Origin: Streptomyces lanatus
GTDB lineage: Bacteria; Actinomycetota; Actinomycetes; Streptomycetales; Streptomycetaceae
Assembly: GCF_014655715.1 (NCBI RefSeq)
Contig: NZ_BNBM01000027.1
Span: 1 to 64,000, forward strand
DNA: 64,000 nucleotides
Reading direction: 5' to 3'
Shown here one piece after another: positions 25,401 to 34,082 of the stretch. Position numbers and translations under genes: made by a program. The notes under the pieces are model-generated. The model saw nothing but the letters and a program-made list of their open reading frames with translations, searched no databases and was not told the DNA's origin. Within the stretch, counting starts at the first letter, position 1. Each line of letters starts with the position of its first letter.

Positions 25401-27088
25401 GCTCCGCCCTCAGCGGCGGCCGCGCGCAGCTCGGTGTCGTCGGCGTCGAGCAGTTCGGCGAGGTCCTGCGGGGTCGCGGCGGCGAGCCGCAACAGCCGGG
25501 GCGGCTCGGCCACTTCGGCACGGTCCGCGCAGGCAGCAGGCCCAGCGCCCGGGCCGCCGGGTGCCGGGGCCGCAGGCGCGACGGCCGGGGTCGATGCCGG
25601 TGCGGGAGCCGACGCCGGGGCAGGCGGCCATGCGGGGGCAGGTACGGGCTCCGGTACCGACTCCAGGACGACGTGGGCGTTGATCCCGCCGAAGCCGAAG
25701 GCGCTGACCGCGGCACGTCGGACGTCCCCGTCCCAGTGCCGGGCCTGCTGGGCCGGAGCGAAGCGGGTGACGCGGAGCGCCGGGTGCGGGTCGTCGCAGT
25801 GCAGGGTCGGCAGGAGCGTGCCGTGGTGCACCGCCAGGGCCGCCTTGACGAGGCCCGCCACACCTGCCGCCGGCATCGTGTGGCCGATCATCGACTTCAC
25901 GGAGCCGATCACGGCGTCGGGCCCGGCGTCCGGGTCCGGCGGCCCGAACACCTCGGCCAGCGCGGCCAGTTCGGCCCGGTCGCCGCCGGGGGTTCCGGTG
26001 CCGTGCGCCTCCAGGAGGCCGAGCGACCCCGGTGCCGCCGGGTCGAGCCCCGCCGCCGCCCAGGCGAGCCGGACGGCGCGGGCCTGGCCGCCGGGGTCCG
26101 GGTTGACCAGGGAGCCGGCCCGGCCGTCGCCGGCCACGCCGACGCCGCGGACGACGGCGTAGATCCGGTCGCCGTCGCGCCGCGCGTCCGCGAGCCGTTT
26201 GAGTACGACCACGCCGGTGCCCTCGCCCATCAGCACGCCGTCCGCGTCCCGGTGGAACGGGCGGATCCGCTGGGACGGCGACAGCGCCCGCAGCCGGCTG
26301 AAGACGGACCAGAGCGTGATGTCGTGGCAGTGGTGTACGCCGCCCGCGAGCATCACGTCGCAGCTGCCCGCGGCGAGCGCGCCGACGGCCTGATCGAGTG
26401 CGACGAGCGAGGAGGCGCAGGCCGCGTCCACGGTGTAGGCGGGGCCACGCAGATCGAGCCGGTTGGCGACCCGGGACGCCGCGAAGTTGGGCACGAGGCC
26501 GATCACCGACTCGGGGCTCTGCTCCCCGCCGAGCGCGGCCGTGAACGCCATCCGTACCGCGTCGAGCCGCTCGCCGTCCAGCTCGGGCAGTAACTCGTGG
26601 AGGGTACGCACCAGTTGGGCGGACGTACGCATCCGCTGGTCGAGTCGGGCGAGCCCGTCGCTCAGATAACCGCCGCGGCCGAGCACGACACCGACCCGGG
26701 AGCGGTCTTCGGGCAGTGCGGCCTTCCCCGCGTCGGCGAGCGCGGCCGCGGCGGTGCGCAGTGCGATCAGCTGGTCGGGTTCGGTGCCGGGCACGGAGTC
26801 CGGCATGAGTCCGAAGACGGTCGGGTCGAAGGCGGCGAGCGCGTCGAGCCCGTCGACGAAGCCGCCGCGGCGGCAGTAGACGCCATCGAGGCCGCGCCGT
26901 CCGTCCGGGTCGTAGTAGGTGTCCGCGTCCCAGCGGGCCTTGGGCACCTCGGAGATGGCGTCAGCGCCGGTGACGAGGTTGTGCCAGAACGCGGCCAGGT
27001 CACAGGCGCCGGGCAGGGTCACCGCCATGCCGACGATGGCGACGGGCTGCCGGTGCTGCGGGGCGGTCGGTCGCATCGTGGGGCTCAC
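22418..27088 (-). CDS. Iterative synthase KS-AT-DH-PPTase
   Basis: A 1556-residue multi-domain enzyme. KS (about 12-475): Cys in YTVDAACASS near residue 224, His in LEAHGTGT and in SMIGHTMPAAG. AT (about 610-930): FLCPGLE and LAGHSVGEWTAMAVGG near 683. A Pro/Ala linker follows. A double-hotdog DH comes next (about 1065-1320): MPYLADHCFFRQPAHW holds the His, without the usual HxxxG spacing, and LLDNVGQLLGYWLM holds the Asp. A C-terminal Sfp/ACPS-type phosphopantetheinyl transferase (about 1400-1550) has GIDIEEI and RFWAAKEAAAKAEGTGLGGR. There is no KR, ER or ACP here; those sit in the upstream partner. Start GTG 27088 overlaps its stop. Built-in PPTases occur in enediyne PKSs and some secondary-lipid synthases. 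Confidence 0.88.
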   Translation of the reverse strand: MSPTMRPTAPQHRQPVAIVGMAVTLPGACDLAAFWHNLVTGADAISEVPKARWDADTYYDPDGRRGLDGVYCRRGGFVDGLDALAAFDPTVFGLMPDSVPGTEPDQLIALRTAAAALADAGKAALPEDRSRVGVVLGRGGYLSDGLARLDQRMRTSAQLVRTLHELLPELDGERLDAVRMAFTAALGGEQSPESVIGLVPNFAASRVANRLDLRGPAYTVDAACASSLVALDQAVGALAAGSCDVMLAGGVHHCHDITLWSVFSRLRALSPSQRIRPFHRDADGVLMGEGTGVVVLKRLADARRDGDRIYAVVRGVGVAGDGRAGSLVNPDPGGQARAVRLAWAAAGLDPAAPGSLGLLEAHGTGTPGGDRAELAALAEVFGPPDPDAGPDAVIGSVKSMIGHTMPAAGVAGLVKAALAVHHGTLLPTLHCDDPHPALRVTRFAPAQQARHWDGDVRRAAVSAFGFGGINAHVVLESVPEPVPAPAWPPAPASAPAPASTPAVAPAAPAPGGPGAGPAACADRAEVAEPPRLLRLAAATPQDLAELLDADDTELRAAAAEGGARGAGGARVAVLDPTDRRLALARKAVARARTWGGRSDVWCAPRPVLGTGGGKIAFLCPGLEAEFEPRAKDVARHFGLPAPHWPDARVGDVARHGAAVVGLGRLLAGTLARIGVRPDALAGHSVGEWTAMAVGGMYADAEVDAFLRDFDPATLRVPGLAFAAFGTGADQVDAELAAYPDVVVSHDNAPHQTVVCGPHDQVEALTGWLRGAGVLGRLLPFESGFHTPMLAPYLTSIEKAARGFTLHPPRVPVWSATTAAPFPTDEAAARALFLRHLLEPVRFRQLTTALYDAGFRAFVQLGQGQLPALVDDTLTSRACLTLSANTPRHSGLSQLYRVAAGLWSHGAEPDFAALRAGAAPRSTAAPARTAETGPTAETVRTATESPRAVPAPVTVPLTLGSGLVSLDAATRDRLRSTLREAPAPGLDRLAAVAARSPVAAELRSLLGETADTAAEVAELFAAAAAPRRTAPAAPPPEPSATGAVPPPAATSRATTLRISLDTMPYLADHCFFRQPAHWPEIADRWPVVPATTLVQHMIDAVPGPGRAVAVHDARFLQWTVAAPPTEATVTARPEGQGRYAVEFGRHARATVETAHGHDTAPRPRPWRADAPESRPAASARQMYDDRWMFHGPRFRGVTEIGALGERHVRGVLTTPSAPGALLDNVGQLLGYWLMATHPDRTIVFPTGVEEIRFHGPPPEQGTALDCHIRVTTVTDTALVADAQLARDGEVWAEIRGWRDRRFDSPPEVDPVKRRPEHNTLSETQEGGWQLVFERWPDPASREIYMRSQLAGPEREQYAGHPPRGRRQWLLGRIAAKDAVRRHLWAHGAGPVFPAEIRVANDPGGRPRPEGVHGRELPPLELSLAHCREAAVALVHPAADSPGTGTGIDIEEIVERPETTYDAILAPDERAPFTGLGGGPGWLTRFWAAKEAAAKAEGTGLGGRPRDFTAVEFEDGARALTVRAPSGRLRRIRLADVTNPPGLPTRTYAVAWTEESPS

Positions 27089-30000
27089 CGGCCCGACGCC
27101 GTCAGGACGACCTCGTCGGTCTCCGGCTCGCCCCAGGCCAGCTCCCGCAGCAGCGCGAGCACGCCTTCCTCCGGGTCGATCAGCTCGATGCCGCGGCGCG
27201 CGTACTCCCGGCCCAGCTCAGGGCCGACCATGCCGCCGTGTGCCCCGGCCGGTGCCCACGGGCCCCAGTGCACGGTGACGGTACGGCTGCCGGTGTCGGC
27301 GCGCCAGAGGCGGCCGAGGCGGGCGAGTGCGTCGTTGGCGGCGGCGTAGTCGGCCTGGCCGCGGTTGCCGTACACCGCCGCGACGGAGCCGAACATGACG
27401 GTGAAGGCGGGCAGTTGGGGAAGTCGCCGGAGAGCCGAGAGCAGTGCGCGGGCGCCGTCCACCTTGGTGCCGTAGACCCGTTCGAAGGAGACGGGGTCCT
27501 TCTCGGCGAGCAGCCGGTCCTCGATCACTCCGGCGGCGTGTACGACCCCGTCGATCCGGCCGTACGTCGCGTACGTCTCCTTGACCGCCTGCTGCACGGC
27601 CTCCGCGTCCCGCAGGTCGAGTGCCCGGTATCTGGCCCGGCCGCCCGCGTCGTGTACCTCGGCCAGGGTCGTGGCGATCTCGCGGCGGGCCAGGACGCGG
27701 CCCGCTTCGCGGTCGATCTCGGCGGTGCTCAGACCGCCCCGGGCGGCGAGCGCTGCACGCAGCGCGGGCAGGTCGGTGGCGTGGGCCAGCTCGTGGTGCC
27801 CGCCCGTGCCGTCGTCGAGCGGCGTACGCCCGAGCAGTTCGACCCGGCAGCGTGCGGCGGCGGCAAGGGCGAGGGTGAACCGGGCTGTGATGCCGCGTGC
27901 GCCGCCCGCGAGGACGACGACCGACTCCGGGCCGAGCCCGAGTGCCGCGGCTGCGGCGGCGCCGGAGGAGGCGGGCCCGGCGCCGGAGGAGACGGGCGGG
28001 CCCAGAGGGCTCTCGTACGGTACCGGGGCGCGGCGGACGCCGCAGGTGCGCAGCACGACGGGCTCCCGGTCGGGCGCCAGCAGTTCCCCGACGAGTGCCT
28101 CGGCCTGCTCGGTGGCGGGCTCGTCGGGGTCGAGCTCCACGGTGCGGACCACGGTGTCGGGGTATTCGCGGGCCGCGGTGCGCACGAAGCCGTCGAGGCC
28201 GCTGGTGTCGTCGGGGAGGCGCGGGCAGAGCAGCCGGCGCGGGCCGCGCAGCAGCAGTTGCTGGAGCACGGTGAGCTTGGCGGGCAGCAGTTGCTGTTCC
28301 GTGCCCGCGAGAGCGCCCAGGTGCAGCACTCCGTCGACCGGGCCGGTGTGCCCGGCGAGCTGTGCGGTGTCCGGGCCGCCACGGGCGGCGAGCGCGCCGA
28401 GTGTGGTGAGCCGGGTGACAAGTGCCCGTGCGAGTGGCGTGTCGTCCGCGACGATCAGGAACCGCTTCCCGCGCAGCTGTGCCGCGCCTTCGGCGCCGGG
28501 CACGGGCGGCGGGTCGAGCGGGGCGGGCCGCAGCAGATAGCGGTGGGGAGCCTGGCCGGTGAGCGGGGCGGGGGACTCCTCGGCTACGGGGGCCGAGGTG
28601 GCGAGGGCGGGTGCCGGGTCCGGGTCGGCGAGCGCCTTCGCGCGGGCCCGCAGCCAGTCGGCGATCCCGGCGGCGGTGCGCTCCCGGGTCAGCTCCTCCA
28701 GGTCCGCGTCCGGCAACGACCGCAGATCCGCACCCGAGCCCAGCAGCCGCCGTCCCAGCTCCCCGGCGATCTCCGTCCGCTTGATCGAATCCACACTCAG
28801 ATCCGCCTCCAGATCCGACTCCGCCCCCACCATCTCCACCGGATATCCCGTACGTTCAGCGATCACCGCCAGCACCTCGGCCAGCACATCCACCCCCACC
28901 GGAGCGGGAGCGGGGGCCGGAGCCGCAGCGAGAGCGGCCGGAGCCGGGGCCGGAAGGGGTTCGAGGGCCGGCGGAGCCGCCTGCGGCGCGGGCGGAGCCC
29001 CGAAGTAGCCGAGGAGCACGTCCCGTTGTGCGGCCAGCATCTCCCGGCTGTTGCGCAGGAACTCCCGGAGCAGTTCTTCCCGTTCGCCCATCGTCGTCGC
29101 CTCACTGGTCCGCTTTTCGGTCCGCTGGATGCCCGAGATGCGCCGGGCCGGGCGCAGCGCTCCCGGCACCGGCCGGCCGTCCGCCGTGCGTACGAGGTGG
29201 CCGTCGACCGTCCAGCCGGGCCGCTCCGGCACGGCGGCCGGGTCGGCGAGTGCCGTGTCGCGTCCGCTGAAGAGCCGTGCGGGCGCCACCGGGACACCGG
29301 CCGCGGCGAGCCGGGCCAGGGCTTCGAGGTGGCCGCGCAGGCCCGCGTCGGGGCGGGGTTCGAACGGGACGGCGACGTGCGGCCGGTCGCCGAGGATCTG
29401 GCCGACCAGACCGGTGAGCACGGTGCCGGGCCCGCACTCGACGAAGATCCGCGCCCCGGCGTCGTACATCGCCTCGATCTGGTCGGCGAAACGGACGGGG
29501 GCGGCGATCTGCTCGGCGAGGTCGGCTCGTATCTGGGCGGGGTCCCCGGCATAGCGGGTGCCGGTGAGATTGGCCCAGACCGGGAACTCGGGGCCGCGCA
29601 CGGCGTACGCCGTCAGGATCTCGGCGAAGCGGGACACGGCCCCGGCGACCAGCGGGCTGTGGAAGGCGCAGGCGACGGGCAGCGGGCGGACGGCGAACCC
29701 GGCGTCGGTGAGCGCGTCGACGGCTTCGGCGGCGGCGTCCGTCGGGCCCGAGAGCACGCTCTGCGCGGGCGCGTTGTGGTTGGCGACGACGACCCGCTCG
29801 GCCAGGCCTGCCCCGGCGAGCACCCGGGTCACCTGTTCGGCGGAGGCCACGGCGGCGGCCATGGTGCCGGGATCGGACCCCTGTGCGCCGGTCGCGGCGA
29901 GGATCGCCTCGGCCCGCTCCCGGCTGAGGTCACCGAGCGTGTCGGGGTCGAGGGCGCCCGCGGCGCAGAGCGCGACGAGTTCGCCGTAGGAGTGCCCTGC

Positions 30001-33000
30001 GGCCATGTCGGGGCGGACACCGACCGCGGTGAGGGTGTCGTACGCGGCGAGGCCGACCGCCCCGAGCGCGGGCTGGGCGTGGCGGGTGTCGGTGAGCCGG
30101 GCGACCTGTGCGGCGCGTTCGGCGGCGTCGAAGGCGGCGGGCGGGAAGAGGGCGGCGGCCGGGGCGTGGTACAGGTGGCGGCCGAGTTCGGGGAAGGCGG
30201 TGAACAGCTCGGCGAACATGCCGGGGCGCTGGCTGCCCTGGCCGGGGAAGAGGAACGCCACCTTGCCACCGTCGTTGCTTTCGCCGTCGCCGTCGGCCGC
30301 CCCGGCGGGGGCGCCTGTGGCCGGGAACACTCCGCTTCTCCCGGGCGTGCCGTCGAGTAGGTCCCGTATCAGGTGCGGGAGTTCGGTGACGGACTCGGCG
30401 ACCACGGCACCGAGGAGCGGGCCCGGTCCGGTCTCCGCGCGCTGTGCGGCGGTACGCGCCAGGTCCCGCAGCCGCCAGTGGCCGCTCGCCGCGAGGGCGG
30501 CGAGTTCCTCGGCCGTTGCGCGGGTGCGGAAGACGAACAGCTCGGCGGGCCAGACGTCGTGGCTCTGGCGCGGCGGCGCTCCGGCGTCGGCGTGGGCCCG
30601 CAGCACCACATGGAAGTTGGTGCCGCCGAATCCGAAGGCGCTCACCCCGGCGACGCGGCGGGCGGCGGGCTCGGCCCAGGGCCGGGCCTCGCTGTGGAAG
30701 ACGAATGGGCTGTCGGGGCCGGTCCAGACGGGGTTGGGCACGTCGATGTGCAGGGTGGGCGGGCGCACCCCGGTATGCAGGGCGAGCGCGGTCTTGATCA
30801 GTCCGGCGAGACCGGCGGCGCACTTGGTGTGCCCGATCTGGGACTTGACGGAGCCCACGACGCAGCCGCCGGGCGCGGCCCCGGCGTCCTCGAACAGCCG
30901 GGTGAGCGTGCCGAGTTCGGTGCGGTCGCCGACGACGGTGCCGGTGCCGTGGGCCTCGATCAGGCCGACCTCGGCGGGCGAGACGCGGGCCTGCGCGTAG
31001 GCGCGTTCCAGGGCGGCGCGCTGGCCCTCGGGGCGGGGCGCGGTCAGGCCGAGGGAGCGGCCGTCGCTGGCGCTGCCGACGCCCTCGATGACGGCGTAGA
31101 TCCGGTCGCCGTCCCGCTCGGCGTCGGCGCGGCGCTTGAGTACGAGACAGGCGACGCCCTCGCCGAGTGCGATGCCGTCGGCGGCCGCGTCGAACGTGCG
31201 GCAGCGGCCGGTGGGCGACAGCGCGTGCGCGGAGGAGAAGAGCAGGTAGTCGTTGATGCCGTTGTGCAGGTCGGCGCCGCCGCACAGGGCCACGTCGGCG
31301 GCACCGCAGGCCAGTTCCTTGCAGGCGGCGTCGACGGCGGCCAGGGAGGAGGCGCAGGCGGCGTCGACGGTGTAGTTGGCGCCGCCGAGGTCGAGCCGGT
31401 TGGCGATCCGGCCGGCGATGACGTTGGCGAGCATGCCGGGGAAGGAGTCCTCGGTGAGCTTCGGGAGCTGCTCCTCCAGGTCCTCGGGAAGGCGGCCGAC
31501 GTACGAGGGCAGGACGCTGCGCAGCGTCGCGGCGCCGGAGATGTCGCTGCCCGCCTCGGCACCGAAGACGACGCAGGTGCGCTCGCGCGGGAAGGCCCGG
31601 CGGTCGAGCCCGGCGTCGGCGAGTGCCCGCCTGGCCGCCTCCAGGGCGAGGAGCTGGACGGGTTCGATGGCGGCCAGGGAGGCGGGCGGGATTCCGTAGG
31701 CCAGCGGGTCGAAGGGGATCGGAGGCAGGAAACCGCCCCACTTGGACGCGGACACGTCGTCCGCCTCGGCGTCCGCGCCGAAGTGCAGCGCGGGATCCCA
31801 GCGGGTGTCCGGGACCTCGGTGATCGCGTCGGCGCCGGCGAGCACCTGGGCCCAGTAGGCGGGCAGGTCGGCGGCGCCGGGGAACATGCCGGCCATGCCG
31901 ACGACGGCGATGTCGAGCGGTTCGGGAGTGGGGGCCGGGTTCCGCGCGGGTACCGTACCGCCCGCGTCGCGGACGTCAGCGGCGAGTTCGGCGGTGCGGC
32001 GTCCGTAGAAGTCGGCGGCCCCGTCGGTGACCGCGTGGTGCAGGGCGGCGACGGTGGTGACGGCGGAGCGGAGCACGGCGACCTCGCCGGCCATGAACAT
32101 GCCCGCTTCGCGCTGGCGCTCCTCGTCGACGTCGAGTAGCTCGTCGCCGACCCGCTCGACGCCCTTGCTGGCGATGCGCAGGCGGCCGACGTTGAGCCGC
32201 TCCAGCTCCTGCCAGACCTGCCGCTCGGGTATCCCCTGAGTCCGCAGCTCGTCCTTGACCTCCTGGTACGTGTCGCTGAACGCGCTGGGCAGGCAGCGGG
32301 TGGTGTGGCCGGGCGCGGTGTGCAGGAGCGTGGTCGACCTGGCGTCCAAGGCCGCGCGCTGGAACAGCGGCCGGATGGCGCCGCACTCGACGGCCTCCTC
32401 GGTGAAGAGGTAGCCGGTGCCCATCAGAACGCCGACGGCGGCACCGCGGGTGGTGAGCGGGGCGGCGAGCGCGGCGACCATGGCGGCGGAGCGCTCGTCG
32501 TGGATGCCGCCCGCGAACAGCACCTGTACGTCCTGTGGGTCGGCGGCGTCACCGCCATCGGTGTGACCGTCGTCGGCCGCCGCGTCGAGGAAGTCCTCCA
32601 GGACGGCCAGTTGCGCCTCCCAGAGCGGGAAGCTGTTGCGCGGCCCGATGTGCCCGCCGCACTCGGCGCCCTCGAAGACGAAGCGCCGGACGCCGGCCGC
32701 CAGGAACTGGCCGAGCAGCCCGGGCGACGGCACGTGCAGAAAGGTACGGATGCCCTCGGCCTCCAGAGCGGCCGCCTGGGAGGGACGGCCGCCCGCGATG
32801 ACGGCGTGGCTGGGGCGCAGCTCACGGACGGCCTCCAGTTGGGCGGTGCGTATCTCTTCCGGAACGAAGCCGAGGATGCCGACGCCCCAGGAGCGGTCGC
32901 CGAGCGCGGACTTGGTCTGCTCGAGCAGGGTGCGGGTCTGCTCGGGCCCGGCCAGGGCGAGCGCGACGAACGGCAGTCCGCCGCCGTCCGCGACGGCCGC

Positions 33001-33963
33001 CGCGAACCGCGCCTGGTCGCTGACCCGGGTCATCGGGCCCTGGACGACCGGCAGCGCGGTGCCGAGCGCCCGGCACATCGGCGAGCCGCCGCGCAGCACG
33101 GCGCCGTCGTCCGCCACGGCGGCGTCGATGCCCTCCGTGACGGCGGCGAGGGCGCGGTCCACGGTGCCGTACCGCTCGGCGAACCGGGCGGCGAGAAAGG
33201 CATCCTGGCCCAGCGGCAGGGGCCGGTCGCGCAGGACGGCCGGGAGGCCGGGGCGGCTCCGGTCGAGTACCCGGCAGCCGTCGACGACGACGGTCTCGGT
33301 GCCGTCGGCGGCGCGCAGCAGACCGGCGGCCGCGGGGGCCGTACCGGCCTCGTCGAGGAGTGCGAGCTGGATGTCCAGTACGACTCCTCGGGCGCCCGCG
33401 AGGACGGCGGCGGCCGCGGTGTGCGGCCCGATGCCCCCGCAGGCCCACACGGGCAGGTCGGCCGGTACGGCGCCGAGTACGCGCTGGAGCAGCACGAAGG
33501 TGGAGTGTTCGCCGCAGGGGTCGCCGGACTCCTCGCCGCGCACGACGAGCCCGGTGACACCGTCGGCCACGGCCCGGACGGCCTCGTCGGTGCCGCGGAC
33601 CTCGGCGAGCACGGCGGGGTCCGCGGCGGCGGCGCGGGCGGCGGCCCGGACCCCGGCGACGGTCCAGGGCGCGTCGGGGGCGAGGAGCACGGTGCACGGT
33701 CCGGCTGCGGCCGGGTCCGCGGTGCGACGCGTTCCGGTGGGCGCCGGGGCCCACAGCTCTCCGGGGCGCAGCGCACAGTCGGCGGGGACCCGCACGCCGT
33801 GGCTGCCGGGGGCCCACTGCCGCAAGAGGGCCAGGGCCTCGCGGGTGGCGCGGGCGCCCGGGCCGAGGTCGAGGACACCGGACCCACCGGCCCGGCAGAC
33901 GGCGGCGACGAGGCGGGGGTCCGGTGCACCCAACGGGCTGACGCCGATAACGGTGTGCGTCAT
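27085..33963 (-). CDS. Iterative PUFA-like synthase: tandem NMO/PfaD barrels-KS-AT-ACP-KR
   Basis: A 2292-residue megasynthase. Residues 1-280 look like a degenerate flavin TIM barrel (CRAGGSGVLDLG, ACGGIGPHTAAAAVLAGARG). Residues 300-640 are a second, PfaD/NMO-type enoyl-reductase barrel (VVQGPMTRVSD, FVFEGAECGGHIGPRNSF, FAGGIHDERSAAMVAAL). KS starts near 680 (IAVVGMAGMFPGA; Cys in VDAACASS near 869; EAHGTGT). AT follows with FLFPGQGSQRPGMF and AAGHSYGELVALC near 1323. A single ACP has DLSVDSIKRTEI (Ser near 1723), the PUFA-type DSIKR motif. KR near 2010-2280 has LAGGARGITARF and GNRGQADYAAAN. ATG 33963 is preceded by gaggag. This is the first gene of the operon. PfaA proteins usually have several ACPs and a separate PfaD; here there is one ACP and the ER is fused. 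Confidence 0.88.
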   Translation of the reverse strand: MTHTVIGVSPLGAPDPRLVAAVCRAGGSGVLDLGPGARATREALALLRQWAPGSHGVRVPADCALRPGELWAPAPTGTRRTADPAAAGPCTVLLAPDAPWTVAGVRAAARAAAADPAVLAEVRGTDEAVRAVADGVTGLVVRGEESGDPCGEHSTFVLLQRVLGAVPADLPVWACGGIGPHTAAAAVLAGARGVVLDIQLALLDEAGTAPAAAGLLRAADGTETVVVDGCRVLDRSRPGLPAVLRDRPLPLGQDAFLAARFAERYGTVDRALAAVTEGIDAAVADDGAVLRGGSPMCRALGTALPVVQGPMTRVSDQARFAAAVADGGGLPFVALALAGPEQTRTLLEQTKSALGDRSWGVGILGFVPEEIRTAQLEAVRELRPSHAVIAGGRPSQAAALEAEGIRTFLHVPSPGLLGQFLAAGVRRFVFEGAECGGHIGPRNSFPLWEAQLAVLEDFLDAAADDGHTDGGDAADPQDVQVLFAGGIHDERSAAMVAALAAPLTTRGAAVGVLMGTGYLFTEEAVECGAIRPLFQRAALDARSTTLLHTAPGHTTRCLPSAFSDTYQEVKDELRTQGIPERQVWQELERLNVGRLRIASKGVERVGDELLDVDEERQREAGMFMAGEVAVLRSAVTTVAALHHAVTDGAADFYGRRTAELAADVRDAGGTVPARNPAPTPEPLDIAVVGMAGMFPGAADLPAYWAQVLAGADAITEVPDTRWDPALHFGADAEADDVSASKWGGFLPPIPFDPLAYGIPPASLAAIEPVQLLALEAARRALADAGLDRRAFPRERTCVVFGAEAGSDISGAATLRSVLPSYVGRLPEDLEEQLPKLTEDSFPGMLANVIAGRIANRLDLGGANYTVDAACASSLAAVDAACKELACGAADVALCGGADLHNGINDYLLFSSAHALSPTGRCRTFDAAADGIALGEGVACLVLKRRADAERDGDRIYAVIEGVGSASDGRSLGLTAPRPEGQRAALERAYAQARVSPAEVGLIEAHGTGTVVGDRTELGTLTRLFEDAGAAPGGCVVGSVKSQIGHTKCAAGLAGLIKTALALHTGVRPPTLHIDVPNPVWTGPDSPFVFHSEARPWAEPAARRVAGVSAFGFGGTNFHVVLRAHADAGAPPRQSHDVWPAELFVFRTRATAEELAALAASGHWRLRDLARTAAQRAETGPGPLLGAVVAESVTELPHLIRDLLDGTPGRSGVFPATGAPAGAADGDGESNDGGKVAFLFPGQGSQRPGMFAELFTAFPELGRHLYHAPAAALFPPAAFDAAERAAQVARLTDTRHAQPALGAVGLAAYDTLTAVGVRPDMAAGHSYGELVALCAAGALDPDTLGDLSRERAEAILAATGAQGSDPGTMAAAVASAEQVTRVLAGAGLAERVVVANHNAPAQSVLSGPTDAAAEAVDALTDAGFAVRPLPVACAFHSPLVAGAVSRFAEILTAYAVRGPEFPVWANLTGTRYAGDPAQIRADLAEQIAAPVRFADQIEAMYDAGARIFVECGPGTVLTGLVGQILGDRPHVAVPFEPRPDAGLRGHLEALARLAAAGVPVAPARLFSGRDTALADPAAVPERPGWTVDGHLVRTADGRPVPGALRPARRISGIQRTEKRTSEATTMGEREELLREFLRNSREMLAAQRDVLLGYFGAPPAPQAAPPALEPLPAPAPAALAAAPAPAPAPVGVDVLAEVLAVIAERTGYPVEMVGAESDLEADLSVDSIKRTEIAGELGRRLLGSGADLRSLPDADLEELTRERTAAGIADWLRARAKALADPDPAPALATSAPVAEESPAPLTGQAPHRYLLRPAPLDPPPVPGAEGAAQLRGKRFLIVADDTPLARALVTRLTTLGALAARGGPDTAQLAGHTGPVDGVLHLGALAGTEQQLLPAKLTVLQQLLLRGPRRLLCPRLPDDTSGLDGFVRTAAREYPDTVVRTVELDPDEPATEQAEALVGELLAPDREPVVLRTCGVRRAPVPYESPLGPPVSSGAGPASSGAAAAAALGLGPESVVVLAGGARGITARFTLALAAAARCRVELLGRTPLDDGTGGHHELAHATDLPALRAALAARGGLSTAEIDREAGRVLARREIATTLAEVHDAGGRARYRALDLRDAEAVQQAVKETYATYGRIDGVVHAAGVIEDRLLAEKDPVSFERVYGTKVDGARALLSALRRLPQLPAFTVMFGSVAAVYGNRGQADYAAANDALARLGRLWRADTGSRTVTVHWGPWAPAGAHGGMVGPELGREYARRGIELIDPEEGVLALLRELAWGEPETDEVVLTASGR

Positions 33964-34054
33964 GGGGGGAGGCTCCTCTGTGCGATCGAGGGGGGTGTGC
34001 GATCGGGACGAGCGGATTCGGCGCACTCCGCGCGCTTTGGAGCTGATGACCCGT

Positions 34055-34082
34055 CAGATACTAATGGGTAGTCAGTTATCTG
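34055..34082. promoter_or_regulatory. Nested palindrome upstream of the lipid/polyketide operon
   Basis: Outer arms cagata (34055-34060) and tatctg (34077-34082) enclose an inner inverted repeat, actaatgggtagt at 34060-34072. On the minus strand tagtat could serve as a -10 hexamer. The site lies about 92 bp upstream of the megasynthase start and is AT-rich compared with its surroundings. It is a good candidate operator/promoter. No regulator gene is encoded next to it. Confidence 0.5.

Noticed and set aside
27238-30360. A 1040-codon plus-strand open frame
   Set aside because: It is the mirror of the KS-AT-ACP-KR megasynthase coding strand; composition is that of an antisense shadow and no motif is present.
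32305-34071. A 588-codon plus-strand open frame covering the lipid operon promoter
   Set aside because: Antisense to the well-supported megasynthase N-terminus, with no ribosome-binding site or domain.
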